A DNA stretch of 40,686 nucleotides from Hypsibius dujardini. Taxonomy: Eukaryota > Tardigrada > Eutardigrada > Parachela > Hypsibiidae. The translations under genes and the position numbers were made by a program. Location: positions 1-40,686 of the forward strand of contig LRSR01002259.1 of assembly GCA_001579985.1 (NCBI GenBank). The letters run 5' to 3'. Each line of letters begins with the position of its first letter. The first letter of the stretch is position 1. Positions 22,595 to 33,800 of this stretch are shown in pieces. A model generated the notes under the pieces. It had not been told where the DNA came from, did no database searches, and saw only the letters and a program-made list of their open reading frames with translations.

Positions 22595-24554
22595 GCAGAC
22601 AGGCAGACAGGCAGACAGGCAGGCAGACATATAACAGTAAGCTTCTCACGTTTCACGTAGAAGACTCGTCCTATCGCACGGAATAAGATGATAGACTTAT
22701 CAGGGTCACCGTTTCTGAAACCTAGAGTCCCGGATTTCGCTGTTGGTCCGCCACGTTTGCTCGGCAAATTCCTTGATTCAACGGAAAATTCCAGTGCGGT
22801 CATTCCCGCTCGAATATCCCCACGGCAGATGGCGATAAGTTCATCGATTTCAGCCATCGTTGGTGCCGTAGTCTACGGTTGAAATAAGAAAGCAACGTGA
22901 CACGGAAGAAAGAAAGTTTTAGCAGTGGAGTACCCTGGAGAGCTCCTTGTTAGCCACAGCCATGAAATGTTTCCGAAGTGCTGTGGTGGTGATGGGATTA
23001 AATCTGCAAGGAAGAAGGACTCCTGCTTGATGTTCAAATCATTGAGAAACCCCAACACTTTGTACTTCAATAGAGTAATGTTGAAGTCAGCGATAATTTG
23101 CGGCGGGAACAAAGTCCACAGGCGGGAATTACTGGCATTATTTTCGGTAATGATGAAAACGATGCCGGTCTTTCCGGGAGAACAGAAACGCCTGCAAGAA
23201 ACGAACAAAAACAGATTTTGAAACAAAATGATATCGCAATTAACGAAGTGTCTCACGGAATACCTCAAGAGCGAATGCAGCTTTTTCGGATCTTTCAAAC
23301 ACAGTGCCGGTATCTCCTGGAATCAAACTCAGCGTCACCTTAGAGTCCTCTGAAATATTTCATCAATTCGGATACAAAATCATACAATTTTCTCACCTCA
23401 ATAAGGGTCACCGAGCTTGATCTGCGACTTGAAATTGACGGCTTCGCTGAGCCCTCCCAGCAAGCAGGTCCGTACTTCGAGGCACACAAGTGATGCTCCA
23501 ACAACGATGTGTTTGACTCCCACGACGAATTATCTGAATATAACGTAAAATAAATTTCTGGTAAGTCCCTTAAGCTACAGAAGTTCTGCTGAACGCTTCT
23601 AAAGGGTAAACTCCAGAAAAGAGCGAGACAAAGTTTGTACTGGCATGAAGCGGAAGTTACCTCCGTTTGGGTCAAAAGTTCCCCCATCAGGATTTTCCAA
23701 ATCAGTAACAGTAATACCGAGATCACAGGACAAAACCCGTACCGCTGTCGACTTCCCAGCTCCCGATGGTCCTGTCACCACCATTATGCGACGTGAAGTG
23801 CCATTCTGCAAAACAGAAGCACCTGGAACTGACCCCGTACAATCCGCCATTATTCGGCTGTCTGCCTGCTTATCTAGCTTCCTCTTTGTCTGTTTGCCTG
23901 TCTGCCTGTCTGCCTGTCTGTCTGTCTGTCTGTCTCTTTGTCTGTCTCTTTGTCTGTCTGTTTGTCTCTCTGCCTGACTAACTGCCTGTCTACCAGCCAA
24001 TCTGTTACCGTCCTACAATGGTTTCGACTCGCGCTAAAAGGCTTAATATTCGCGGGGTACTTGTTCACTTAGTACCTGCAGTCCTTTCAACCAAGCTTCC
24101 AGCTCGTTCAGCTTCTTGGCGTTGATGGCAAGGTCTGCCTATAAAATTGTAAGAGGGAATCAAATTGTGGAAAAGAACCTGATTAAGAAAGAAGGTTAAA
24201 ACAAACGTTTACTTTCGTTTTCGGTCCGTATCTGTCGATCCACATATCCCGGCTCTTCCCCCGAGTCTGCGCTGTCTGTTTCGCTTGGTATTCCTCCAGC
24301 GCTGACATCCCACTTTTACCATTCCCAACTTTGAGACGCTTCCCAATGGAACTTGTCGTGCAAGTCCGCTTGCCCTTAATTCCAGCTCCCACGAATACAC
24401 ATTCATCCTCTGCACCCAAGTCTTCCCTCGAGACTTCCGCTTTCCCTGGCTTCCGTTTGCCCCGCACATCCGACGCGCTCGGTGTTGAGGCTGAATATTC
24501 ATCGGAAGCTCCAACCTGATCGAGGGATTTCCCAAAATCTGATGCGAACCAAGT
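21175..24554 (-). CDS. RAD17: RAD17 checkpoint clamp loader (first exon not found)
   Basis: RAD17 loads the 9-1-1 clamp at damaged DNA with RFC2-5 to trigger ATR signalling in the nucleus. Thirteen minus-strand exons: 24554-24213, 24138-24076, 23805-23661, 23533-23397, 23316-23264, 23191-23066, 23003-22934, 22872-22650, 22327-22095, 22024-21844, 21691-21602, 21534-21471, 21421-21175. All phases agree, giving 657 residues plus an unseen N-terminal exon (human 681). Landmarks are DMWIDRYGPKT, Walker A in MVVTGPSGAGKST, the Walker-B-like TLIEEIP, the sensor-region GIVFIITENN, FNPITTTALRKHF, ICRGDIRAGMTALEFS and LFRAIGRVFYVKR. The acidic tail ends in EEMDDDY, as in the RAD17 C-terminal clamp-binding region. 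The first listed exon begins at phase 0 right after TTCTAG, so a start exon must lie upstream. Two introns carry (CAGA)n arrays. Confidence 0.93.
22480..22632. repeat. (CAGA)n array in a RAD17 intron
   Basis: CAGA/CAGG tetranucleotide array of about 150 bp within the intron between the exons ending at 22650 and starting at 22327. It creates long false open frames on the minus strand rich in Cys-Leu-Ser-Val. Confidence 0.9.
23870..23990. repeat. (CTGT)n array in a RAD17 intron
   Basis: Complementary-strand version of the same CAGA tetranucleotide repeat in the intron before the Walker-A exon. A degenerate copy at about 16440-16520 in the RAD17 pseudogene shows that the array predates the duplication. 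Confidence 0.88.
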
Positions 24555-25559
24555 CTAGAATTAAAATAAAAACATTACAAATTGAAAGACGGTAGATCGA
24601 CTTTTAAGTCTGAGAAACGGTCGAGGGATTGACTAATTAATATGCGTGCAGTCGAATTGTAAAATAATGCCGCAATCGTTCAATCAACCAACATATCTGC
24701 AAAGCGATCAAATTCTATCGGTATTTTATTTAATCAATCAATCGCCCATCGGCCAGAGTGATACAGTACACCATCTATAACAGCACGTCCTACCATTGGG
24801 GCCTGGGTCATGGCGACTGGGAGTAATAACGCTTGATGTTCCGCCAAAGAGAGCAGGCTCCCTTCCAGGGAAAGAAAAAACAAAATTCGTAAATCGCATG
24901 AAATTAAATCAATCAAGTGATCAATCGATCAACCACAGCAAATTTTTAAGCGGTCAGGAACTATTCTTACCGGTTTATCACTGTCACGTAACCCGAAGAT
25001 AAGTGCGTGGTCGATGTGGACAAGATGGATGGAAATTAGTCGCTGGCCGGCGCTAAGGAGAAGCAAGCTGAAATTTATTTCGGCATTGCGCAAATTATTC
25101 GTGCTGAATCAGAAACAAAGACAACACCGAAAAATGGAAACTGATTTCGCTCTATTCAAGCAATCAATCAAGCGATTGATCGATCCGCTACGGCAGAGAA
25201 CGTTTACCATCAATTCACCGCAAAACCAAGAAGACACCTTGACCTTGTAAGGTTCAGCAGCAAATGCGATCCTATCCAAATGGAACGAGCGGCATCGAAA
25301 AATACGAACAATGGCTTCCTGTGAATTTCCGCGACGGGGCTAGCTAGTTAGACGGAAAGACTTCACAAATCAATTCAAATCACCACGTTCTGCAGTGACG
25401 TCACACAAATCAGCTGTAAACAGTGCTGTTACTTTAACACTACACGGCCCACCATAAATACTTCTAGATTTTGGTTGGCCATATGTAACAGTTTTGTTGT
25501 TGAATTTTACATTAACAGTTGCTTGTTCTAACGCCCAAGGTAGCAAGAATTCTGCGTTT
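24555..25559. other. RAD17 5' flank, start exon unresolved
   Basis: The missing first exon of RAD17 should lie here on the minus strand. A donor-like CCG|GTAAGAATAG at about 24964-24972 could end it in the right phase, but the frame in front lacks a Met. An AATAAA on the minus strand near 24725-24730 suggests the 3' end of some other minus-strand transcript between 24740 and 25330. Open stretches there match no family I know. Confidence 0.35.
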
Positions 25560-26730
25560 TACCCATAAAAAAAATATTGGCGTCCGTCAACTTGGAAAGA
25601 GGGGGAGAATTCGGGGGAGGGAGCTTCGAGCAAGCCTGATAAATAAAAAAATTGGACCCTTCCTTAACTTAAGATTGCAGGAATGACAGGGTGACCACTA
25701 GACAGGGTGACAGGGTGACCACCGGACAGGCTGACAGGGTGACCACTAGACAGGGTGACCACTAGACAGGGTGACAGGGTGACCACTAGACAAGGTGACA
25801 GGGTGACCACTAGACAGGGTGACAGGGTGATCACTAGACAGGGTGACAGGGTGACCACTGGATAGGGTGACAGGGTGACCACTAGACAAGGTGACAGGGT
25901 GACCACTAGACAGGCTGACAGGGTGACCACTGGATAGGGTGACAGGGTGACCACTGGATAGGGTGACAGGGTGACCACTAGACAGGGTAACAGGGTGATC
26001 ACTAGACAGGCTGACAGGGTGACCACTGGATAGGGTAACAGGGTGACCATTAGACAGGGTGACAGGGTGACCACTAGACAGGCTGACAGGGTGACCACTG
26101 AAAATTCGGCTGTGATGGCCATGCATGGGTACTTTGTACTTTTCAGTAGTATCAATTTGGAACTTGTCGGAACTTAAAGAAGGCGACGGCAGTCGCAATA
26201 AAAACCTCTTTCCCCTGCTGCACGGTAACCTCAGTTGTTTTTATGCCCAATGGGAAAATATATCCATCTCAGATGGCCTAGTGGAAAGTGAAAACTACAG
26301 ATAAGCCAGGGAAGTTGTGAGAAACTGAATCAACCGCAGAAGTTGTTAATCTTTCGGGCGAGAAATATATACGGAATTCTCTCCAATCGTGCCGTCTGCC
26401 TTGTAAACCAAACGTACCCGCCTAACAACAACTTCCATTTTCAATTCTCATTCCGCTCGGGGTTCTTCCCCATATTGCAAATTGTTTGCTCTTGCAGTTT
26501 GGCTTCACTCCGTACAAATAGTTTTTGTCACAAGTTCTGTTTTCGGAATTCGTCAGTGCCGCCCCAGACAGCTGTGTCGAAAAGTGTTTACCTCGCTCGC
26601 GCACACGCGCTCGGTCGCTCTCAGTCTGACCCGAGGGCAAGCACCTCAAAAAGAAATCCGCGCTATTCTTAACTTTTTTTTCTTACCCAACGAACAAGAT
26701 ATTCCACTATAACAATATACATTTATACCG
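25560..26730. repeat. Dispersed repeat A, copy 2, with 24-bp minisatellite
   Basis: Second copy of composite repeat A. Bases about 25685-26100 are about 17 copies of a 24-bp unit, GACAGGGTGACCACTAGACA plus GGGT, with small variants and one 8-bp-shorter copy. A part shared with 17743-18335 follows (about 26125-26730). Because the unit is a multiple of three, open frames of 150-163 codons run through it on the minus strand; these are repeat artefacts. The TA at 26130-26131 is the empty site for the element at 17325-17738. Confidence 0.85.
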
Positions 26731-26734
26731 TTTC

Positions 26735-27545
26735 ATAGTGAGCCTCAATATGCCCCTTCTGTCAGTTGCACACACACACTCGTACACTCGCACACAGACA
26801 TACACACACTCGCACACTCACTCGCACACACACATACAGCTGTACTGAGGTTACTTTGAGGGTCGTTGTCTGGGTTCTGGTGGGCCGTAGGGGTAAAACG
26901 TGTCAATTAACCATTGATTGATTTAAGTCACATTACTGCACATCTTAAGCATTTTGTTGCCGTTTTCATTTCCGAGCGCTATCCTCTGCATTATTTTGCA
27001 GTTTCTTTAGGATTTCGTTGTCAATATGATTGACCTGATTTGTCATGACAATTCTATTGTCTATGACGTACACGCCGCGAAAGGAAAGCGCAGTACATTT
27101 TTCTGTTAGCCAATAAATCAATCAAAAACTAGACAAATCAAATGTGTGGTTGTCCCACACGGCCCACCAGAGGCCAAACAACGACCCTCAAAGTAACCTC
27201 AGCACAGCCTTGTATACACACACACTCGCACTCACTCACTCGCTCACTCGCACTCACACACACACATTCACATACACACACACATACACACACATACACA
27301 CACACTCGCACACACACACACAGCAGCGGTCACCTTCGAACGGACTAGTTTCTTCGCCATTTCCACCCTGCATGTGTCTTTCTTAAACGCGAAAAGGAGA
27401 AAGATAAGTTATTTTATTAGACGTCTAGATTTTGCCTAGCCATATTATACGATGATATACGATAATCCGTAGCCCTCGTGGTGGTCGTCGTCGCTCGGCT
27501 AAAAAGTATAATTTTTCTTCTCATCTCATACCTTTTCCATATCGC
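26735..27545. repeat. Dispersed repeat B, copy 2, with CA arrays
   Basis: Matches 19340-19688 but is interrupted by an inverted-repeat element at 26837-27209. CA-rich arrays flank that element (about 26770-26836 and 27213-27323), consistent with insertion into one CA array. It ends near 27545, where the duplicated sequence stops. Confidence 0.78.
26837..27209. mobile_element. CAGCTGTGCTGAGG inverted-repeat element, copy 1
   Basis: About 373 bp with long terminal inverted repeats (CAGCTGTRCTGAGGTTACTT and its complement; arms about 55 bp ending in the GGCCCACCAG region). TA precedes the left end. The right end is slightly eroded (AGCACAGCCTTG). The interior is A/T-rich with no coding frame. 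It belongs to the same family as 32877-33320. Confidence 0.85.
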
Positions 27546-27849
27546 GATCTCGACTGACTCTATCTTCAGGCCATTCGCGCCACGCGCGGTTATTACAGCT
27601 CGCGCCGTAACAACTCTTTTTCCAGGGTGCACGCACCTCACACGCAACTTCATAACATTCGTACTAGATATTTCAACAGCTCGCGCCGTACCTGATGCAT
27701 GCAGACGTGGAATATACATGGTGCCTCATACAATGACCTTCTTAATGCATCACCGTTCGAGTTATTGATCCGTTTGATGAATCGGGGAACGTTTTCGATA
27801 TTCGTACACATATCACATACAGGATTATGCTGAGGGATACTTGAGTACA

Positions 27850-30800
27850 ATGGCTCGCATCAAGCATACCGCTGTGGTGCAGCGACCACCGAGTCGCCCC
27901 CCGTCCAGTCATGTCTCCTCGAAAGTGACCGTGCCTTCGTCCAAGGGGAAGGAGTCGATCGCGAAGAAGCCGCGACCATCGCCGGATCAAAGTCACCAAC
28001 AACGGGGGAAGAAAGAACGGAAGCAGCTTCGTGAAGAGAATCCAGCTCGCGACAATAAAAAGGTCACTTTTATTAATATCACCGCCAAAAAAAATCCCAC
28101 GGTGGTCCACAAGGGTTACGTTTATAATCTTCACGCTTTCGTGGGGGATAAAGCGGCGTACAGATGCAAATTCAAGGATAAGCACCTGAAGGATGGCCGT
28201 TTGTGTGGGGGAGAAATTTTGCTGTGTGTCGCGACTATGACGGCGACGGTGGTGAATGAGCACTCCCATCCCGTGGGAGCACGAGGAGTTAAACGGCGGA
28301 GCCCGAGGATGATGTCTGAGACCAGTGCTGGATCAACGGAGGAGGAGGAGGAGGAGGAAGAACAGGAGCAGGAGGAAGAACAGGAAGAGGAAGAGGAAGA
28401 GGAAGAGGAAGAAGAAGAGGAGGAGGAAGGGGACAAGGAACAACAAGAGGATGTTGCTAAAAAGGATCCTCCCAACACGGTTCCGATTGCACGGGAGGAG
28501 CCGCAGACGAATGGAACGGCCAAACCAATCCCCACGACTGCTCCCTCTCCAATTCTTGATCTTGCTGGACCGTCGTTGCCAACTTCGAATTCAGAGGAAC
28601 ATTACATGATATACACGAGGTATGACGCTAGAGATGTACACAAGTCTGTCTTTAATCTTACATAGTAGCCTACATTTACATGTACAGCCGATCGGATTCC
28701 CCATGTCTAATAGTTGTTAATAATGAAACATATATTGGTCTGTATCATCATGTCTGGGTAATTGTGGCCTGCAGAGCCTTGCCTGATGGTTGCCCAAGTT
28801 GTTCCCTTTCTCTTCCTCTGCTTTTGCGTTTGTCTGTCTGCCTGGCGTTCATGTCTGTCTGCCTGGCGTTCATTTCTGTCTGCCTGGCGTTCATGTCTGT
28901 CTGTCTGACGTTCATGCCTGTCTGCCTGGCTTTCATGTCTGTCTGCCTGGCGTTCATGTCTGTCTGTCTGACGTTCATGTCTGTCTGCCTGACGTTCATG
29001 TCTGTCTGCCTGGCGTTCATGTGTGTGCGTTGGTCTTATCGTTGGTCTTATCCCCGTACGCATATCATTCCGTACGCATATCAAACCGCACCAATCGACC
29101 ATCTCTCCCAGACAGGAATGTAGGCCGTAAGGGCTGCATTCCGGAATTGTGGTTGTCCTTGCTTTTAAAATCACACATCGCTTCGTGTGTCTGGATTAAG
29201 TCTATCCGCTCGTTTCCTATGACTATGAGGCTTGTCTTGTCCGGAGGGTCCGAAGTAGTAACACACGTTTATATAATCTGTCACAGAGTCTGAGTTATGA
29301 TCACCAACAGCCGAACCGACTGCAGGAAGGGTAAACTTTGCGTTTGCTTTACGTTTGCAGCCCTAGGATACTCGCGGGGATCGCGACACTGGATGAAGTC
29401 CGCATGGCAGCAGCCCTGAACGACGACGAGGAAGAGGACGACAACGTGTCCAACTACTGTCCGCCGCCGCGGGCGATCCGTCAGCAAACACGCCCGCCGA
29501 AACGGGGCGCCCATCCCGAATCCGATGAGGATTGCTCAAACTACTCCGCTCCTGCGGTGAAGAAGACCAGCGGTAGTAGTGTAGCGGCACGGAAGCGTGG
29601 TCTACTGGACAGGCGGAAAGTGGAACCGTCGTCGTCGTCCGCGGCAAAGAAACCGAAAGAACCTGTCGGTGAAGCCGTCGTCCCGCCACCGATGTCGAAA
29701 GCGATGAGCCCTCCCCATCGTCGAACCCAAACGAGAAGCTCGGATCGGCTCTCTGGCACCGGGACCTCGAAATCAAAGGCTTCCACAACGATTCACCGGC
29801 AAGCGAGGAGTCCGAAAAGTCCCGTCGCACCGGTGGAGATTCCGACACGGCGGAGGCCAACGAGAAGTTCAGACGAGTTCTCCGCCACCTCGAAGTCAAA
29901 AACCTCAACGCCAACTCGTAGGCAGACGAAGAGTCCGGAAAGCACCGTTGCGACGTCGTCGAGTCCCAGTCATCGTCGAACGAAAAGGAGAAGCTCGGAT
30001 CGACTCTCTGCGGCCTCTAAATCAAAGTCTCCCAGGCGGAAGCGCAGGCAGACGAAAAGTCCGGAAAGCCCGTCGAGGATGCCGACACGGCGCGCGACCA
30101 GAAGTTCCGACCGCGCTTCGGGGATCGGTTCGAAGAAGAAGCCTGCTGTGCCCACGTCATCATCGGGCAGCACAACGAGAAGCGAGACAATGTCACTGTC
30201 CCCGAGGACAAATGAAAACTCGCCTACCGGACTTGTAATAGACTCGCATAAGCGGAAACTGCTGGAAAATCGGATAAATCCGGAGAAACGGAGGAAAGAG
30301 AGGAATATGGAGATACTGTCCGTGCTTCATGCGGAAACGTAAGTAATGTTGCAATGTCTAAAAATTTCAGTGAAACGATATGGGCCTGATCGTGTTCACG
30401 GCAAGATATTGATACTGTCAGGATCCAGGCAGCCAAAAAAAAGACAGGCAAGCATATACCAAACCAATTGAAAAACTGACAGGCAGACAGACAGACAGAC
30501 ACGCACACACAGACACACACACAGACACACACACAGACAGACACACAGACACACAGACAGACACACAGATACACAGACACACAGACACACAGACAGACAC
30601 ACAGACAGACACACAGACACACAGACACACAGACACACAGACACACAGACAGACAGACAGACAGACACACTGACAGACACACAGACACACAGACACACAG
30701 ACAGACAGACAGATACACAGACACACAGACAAAAAAACAAACAGTCGGGGAATGAAAGTGGAAGCCACACCTACCGATGCGTTAATTCAAGTTGTGTAGG

Positions 30801-33800
30801 GCCTATATTCAGCATTCAGACATCACCCTCAAGCCACCGCTAGGAGACAAGTGGCCCCAAAGTCAAACAAACAAATGTTCAGTGCCCATATCGGGGGAAC
30901 CTAACTGCATTTCAGGGAGCGGCATGAACATACTTAACTGACTGACACCGACGAGACGCATAAATTGAAACAGCGCATACATGCAATTAAGAATTTTAGG
31001 AAACTCATGGGACACCCTTGAGCATCTTTTGTCTTTGCAGGACACGGCTTCTCTTACCGCCGCATTGCCCGCAGTCAGCGACAGACCTATCCCCGCAAGC
31101 GAACCTCGCTTCGCCCATATCACCGTGCCTTGATGAGGAGTCCGTTACGGTACGACCGGAAGATCCCATCCCCACCCTTCTGGCTGGAGCTTCCGCCAAC
31201 CATCCAGACAATTTGGATCAACCAGACAGGCTGAACGCCCAACCGTAAGCCAAAACTGAATATATAATACTACAAATGACCGAAGAGTTACAACGCAGAA
31301 AAACTGTAGTTCTAATGAGGAACCCAATTTCCAGACAAATACTGTACGAGGTAAAGGCCGTTAACCAGGCCGCTTTTAGAAATCAAAACCTAATCAGGGC
31401 GGCAGGCCAACAGGTGGCGCATAAGTCGTTTTTGCGAAGTCAACCCAGGGAGATGGAACTGAAGTGGCGCCTCTACCGGACTACTTGCACACTTCTCCAT
31501 TGAGATTCTTCTCTTCCTTTTTTGGACTCAAATTCGAACCGTGAGGCTTAGGAACGAACTAAAATGGGTCAGAGAATGTTTTCTGAATGTTTTCAAGCCA
31601 TCTGTATGGCATGGCAGCGCTGCAGCGTCGGGAAATCAACGTTGAAAAAACCGGCCTGGTTAAGTTACGATTTCTAAAAGCGGCCTGGTTAACGGCCTTT
31701 ACCTCGTACTCATACTCATTGTTTCGGGTTGGGAAAGTCAAATCAGTTCGAAAATCGACAAGTTTTTTATACCGCACCCAGGCAGTGTCAAGATCTTACT
31801 GAGATTAACTGACTTACTGACTTACTGATTTACTGATTTACTGGCATTAAATAAATTCTGGTCAAATTAAACTTTTCTTTTTGACTTTTTGGCGGGTTTG
31901 GGATCACTTCACTAAACAATTGTTACCTTTAAGAAAAATAAAAATGTTTTGCACAACGGAAAAGGCATTTTTGAAAATTACAAAACCTTGAAATTAATAA
32001 TTGCAACTGGATTTGTATGTCCATATTTATGTCTGCAAAGCAAAAAGGCATTAATCATGGAAACTGGTATTCAAGTTTCCGGGCGATTTGAACATTATAC
32101 ACGATCAATGAGAACCATCGTCACACTATAAGTCGTCATCGCTTCTCGGCCTTTTGGCTAAGATCAAAGTGTAGTATCTGTTCTCGTAAGTGTGATAACT
32201 TACGCAACTCCTATGGGAGTTCGATTATCACTAGTATTTTTGGAACACGTCGGGGCTCTGGAGCTTGCTCCATCCCTGACTGGGTTGGCCCGGTATCGCA
32301 GTACTTCCGGGATCGGCCCGTCCCTTCGGGGACATATTTAACCAAAGAAATGTGTTTGGGTAATGGATCCATTGATCCTTCATTCGGTCTGACCAGAACA
32401 AGCATTGCGTTCGTTTAACGCAGTCTTAGTCGCCAGTGAAGGTGTTCGATACTACATCTACTTCCGAGTTACTTGCAAACTTTTGATTTGGTGTGATTTG
32501 ACAAACAAGACTACACGTTGTTTGACTGGTGGAAATTTCAAACCGGCTTATCGATCAATCAACTCAATATCCGCATTACGAATTTCGTTGCCCAGGAAGT
32601 TTGATTTGTTGTCTTTTTCTTCGATTGATTGAGTCATTCACCCGTTTTCAGTTTCCACTGTGCCGAATTTCAGTCTTAATTTTCAAATATACTTTCCAAA
32701 TGAGTACAGTCTATTTCTTTGCATTGTACGACCAAATTTTGGCCGGTTTTTGCTTAGAGAAATTAAAACTTTGTAACATGTGTAGTCTTGCGGCTCACGA
32801 TACGTCAAGTCAAACGTTTGTCATCACGAAGCACTAGGATATCTGAGGATTGAGAAAGTGTGACCGGCAATCATTACAGCTGTGCTGAGGTTACTTTGAG
32901 GGTCGTTGTTTTGGGTTCTGGTGGGCCGTGTGGGTAAAACTTGGCAATCAAGCTTTGATTGATTTAAGTCACATCACTGCACATCTTAAGCATTTTGTTG
33001 TCGTTTTTATTTCCGAGCGCTATCCTCTGCATTATTTTACTTTTTTCTTCGCGATTTCGTCGTCAAAATAATTGAATTGATTTGTTATGAGCATTCTGTC
33101 GCCTATGACGTACACGCCGCGAAAGAAAAGTGCAGTGCGTTTTTCTGTTGGCCAATAAATCTATCAACACCTATGACGTTCACGCCGCGAAAGAAAAGTG
33201 CAGTGCGTTTTTCTGTTGGCCAATAAATCAATCAACAACTTAACAAATCAAATGTGTGGTTGTCCCACACGGCCCACCAGAAGCCAAACAACGACCCTCA
33301 AAGTAACCTCAGCACAGCTGACTCTAATCGGTTCCCCATTTCAGGGAACAAGCAACTGCGGTCCGTGATACTGTTGAAACTCCAGCGCCAGAGCAGGAGC
33401 CCATCGCCGCCGTGCCTTCACCTCCGCTACCGGCCACCATCACGTCGTCGAGTTCCCCACCTCCGCAAGAGTCCGTCCCTCAAGGCTTCATCAGCATTCT
33501 GACGCCCCGCAAGCAGGTGAATCCCCCGATCGTTTCCGGTGAGTACATCTACATGTTTCAAAACCTCAGCACCGACTCCAGCCACGTGGTTTATTGCTGC
33601 ATCGCACGGTCGCCGTCGCACGACGCCATCTGCCAGGGCAGACTGGTCCTCACCCGGTCCAGGGATAAGATTGTCACACGCCGACCGCATTCGCACCCAC
33701 CGAACCCCGAACTGTATCAGCATCTGATGAACGGGCACATCGTCATGAAGCGCTTGTCTCAGCACGTTCGGACGTCCAAGAAGAATGCGGAGGAAGCGTA

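Noticed and set aside
22256-22857. Cys/Leu/Val-rich open frames on the minus strand
   Set aside because: They are translations of a (CAGA)n array; only the exon parts at 22650-22857 and 22256-22327 belong to RAD17.
23004-23066. Reading straight through as one RAD17 exon (frame continues FLNDLNIKQESFF)
   Set aside because: A 62-bp intron with GTACAA donor and CTTGCAG acceptor restores the FNPITTTALRKHF motif and keeps phase with both neighbours, matching RAD17 better.
24734-25330. Minus-strand open stretches with a GTAAGA donor and an AATAAA
   Set aside because: They could be a small gene or the missing RAD17 start exon, but no Met fits the phase and no family is recognisable.
26000-26060. 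Sequence TAGGGTAACAGGGT resembling a homing endonuclease target
   Set aside because: It is a variant of the 24-bp minisatellite unit; the match is partial and no endonuclease gene is present.
25664-26198. Open frames of 150-163 codons on the minus strand
   Set aside because: They run through the 24-bp minisatellite, whose length is a multiple of three, so several frames stay open with pure repeat translation.
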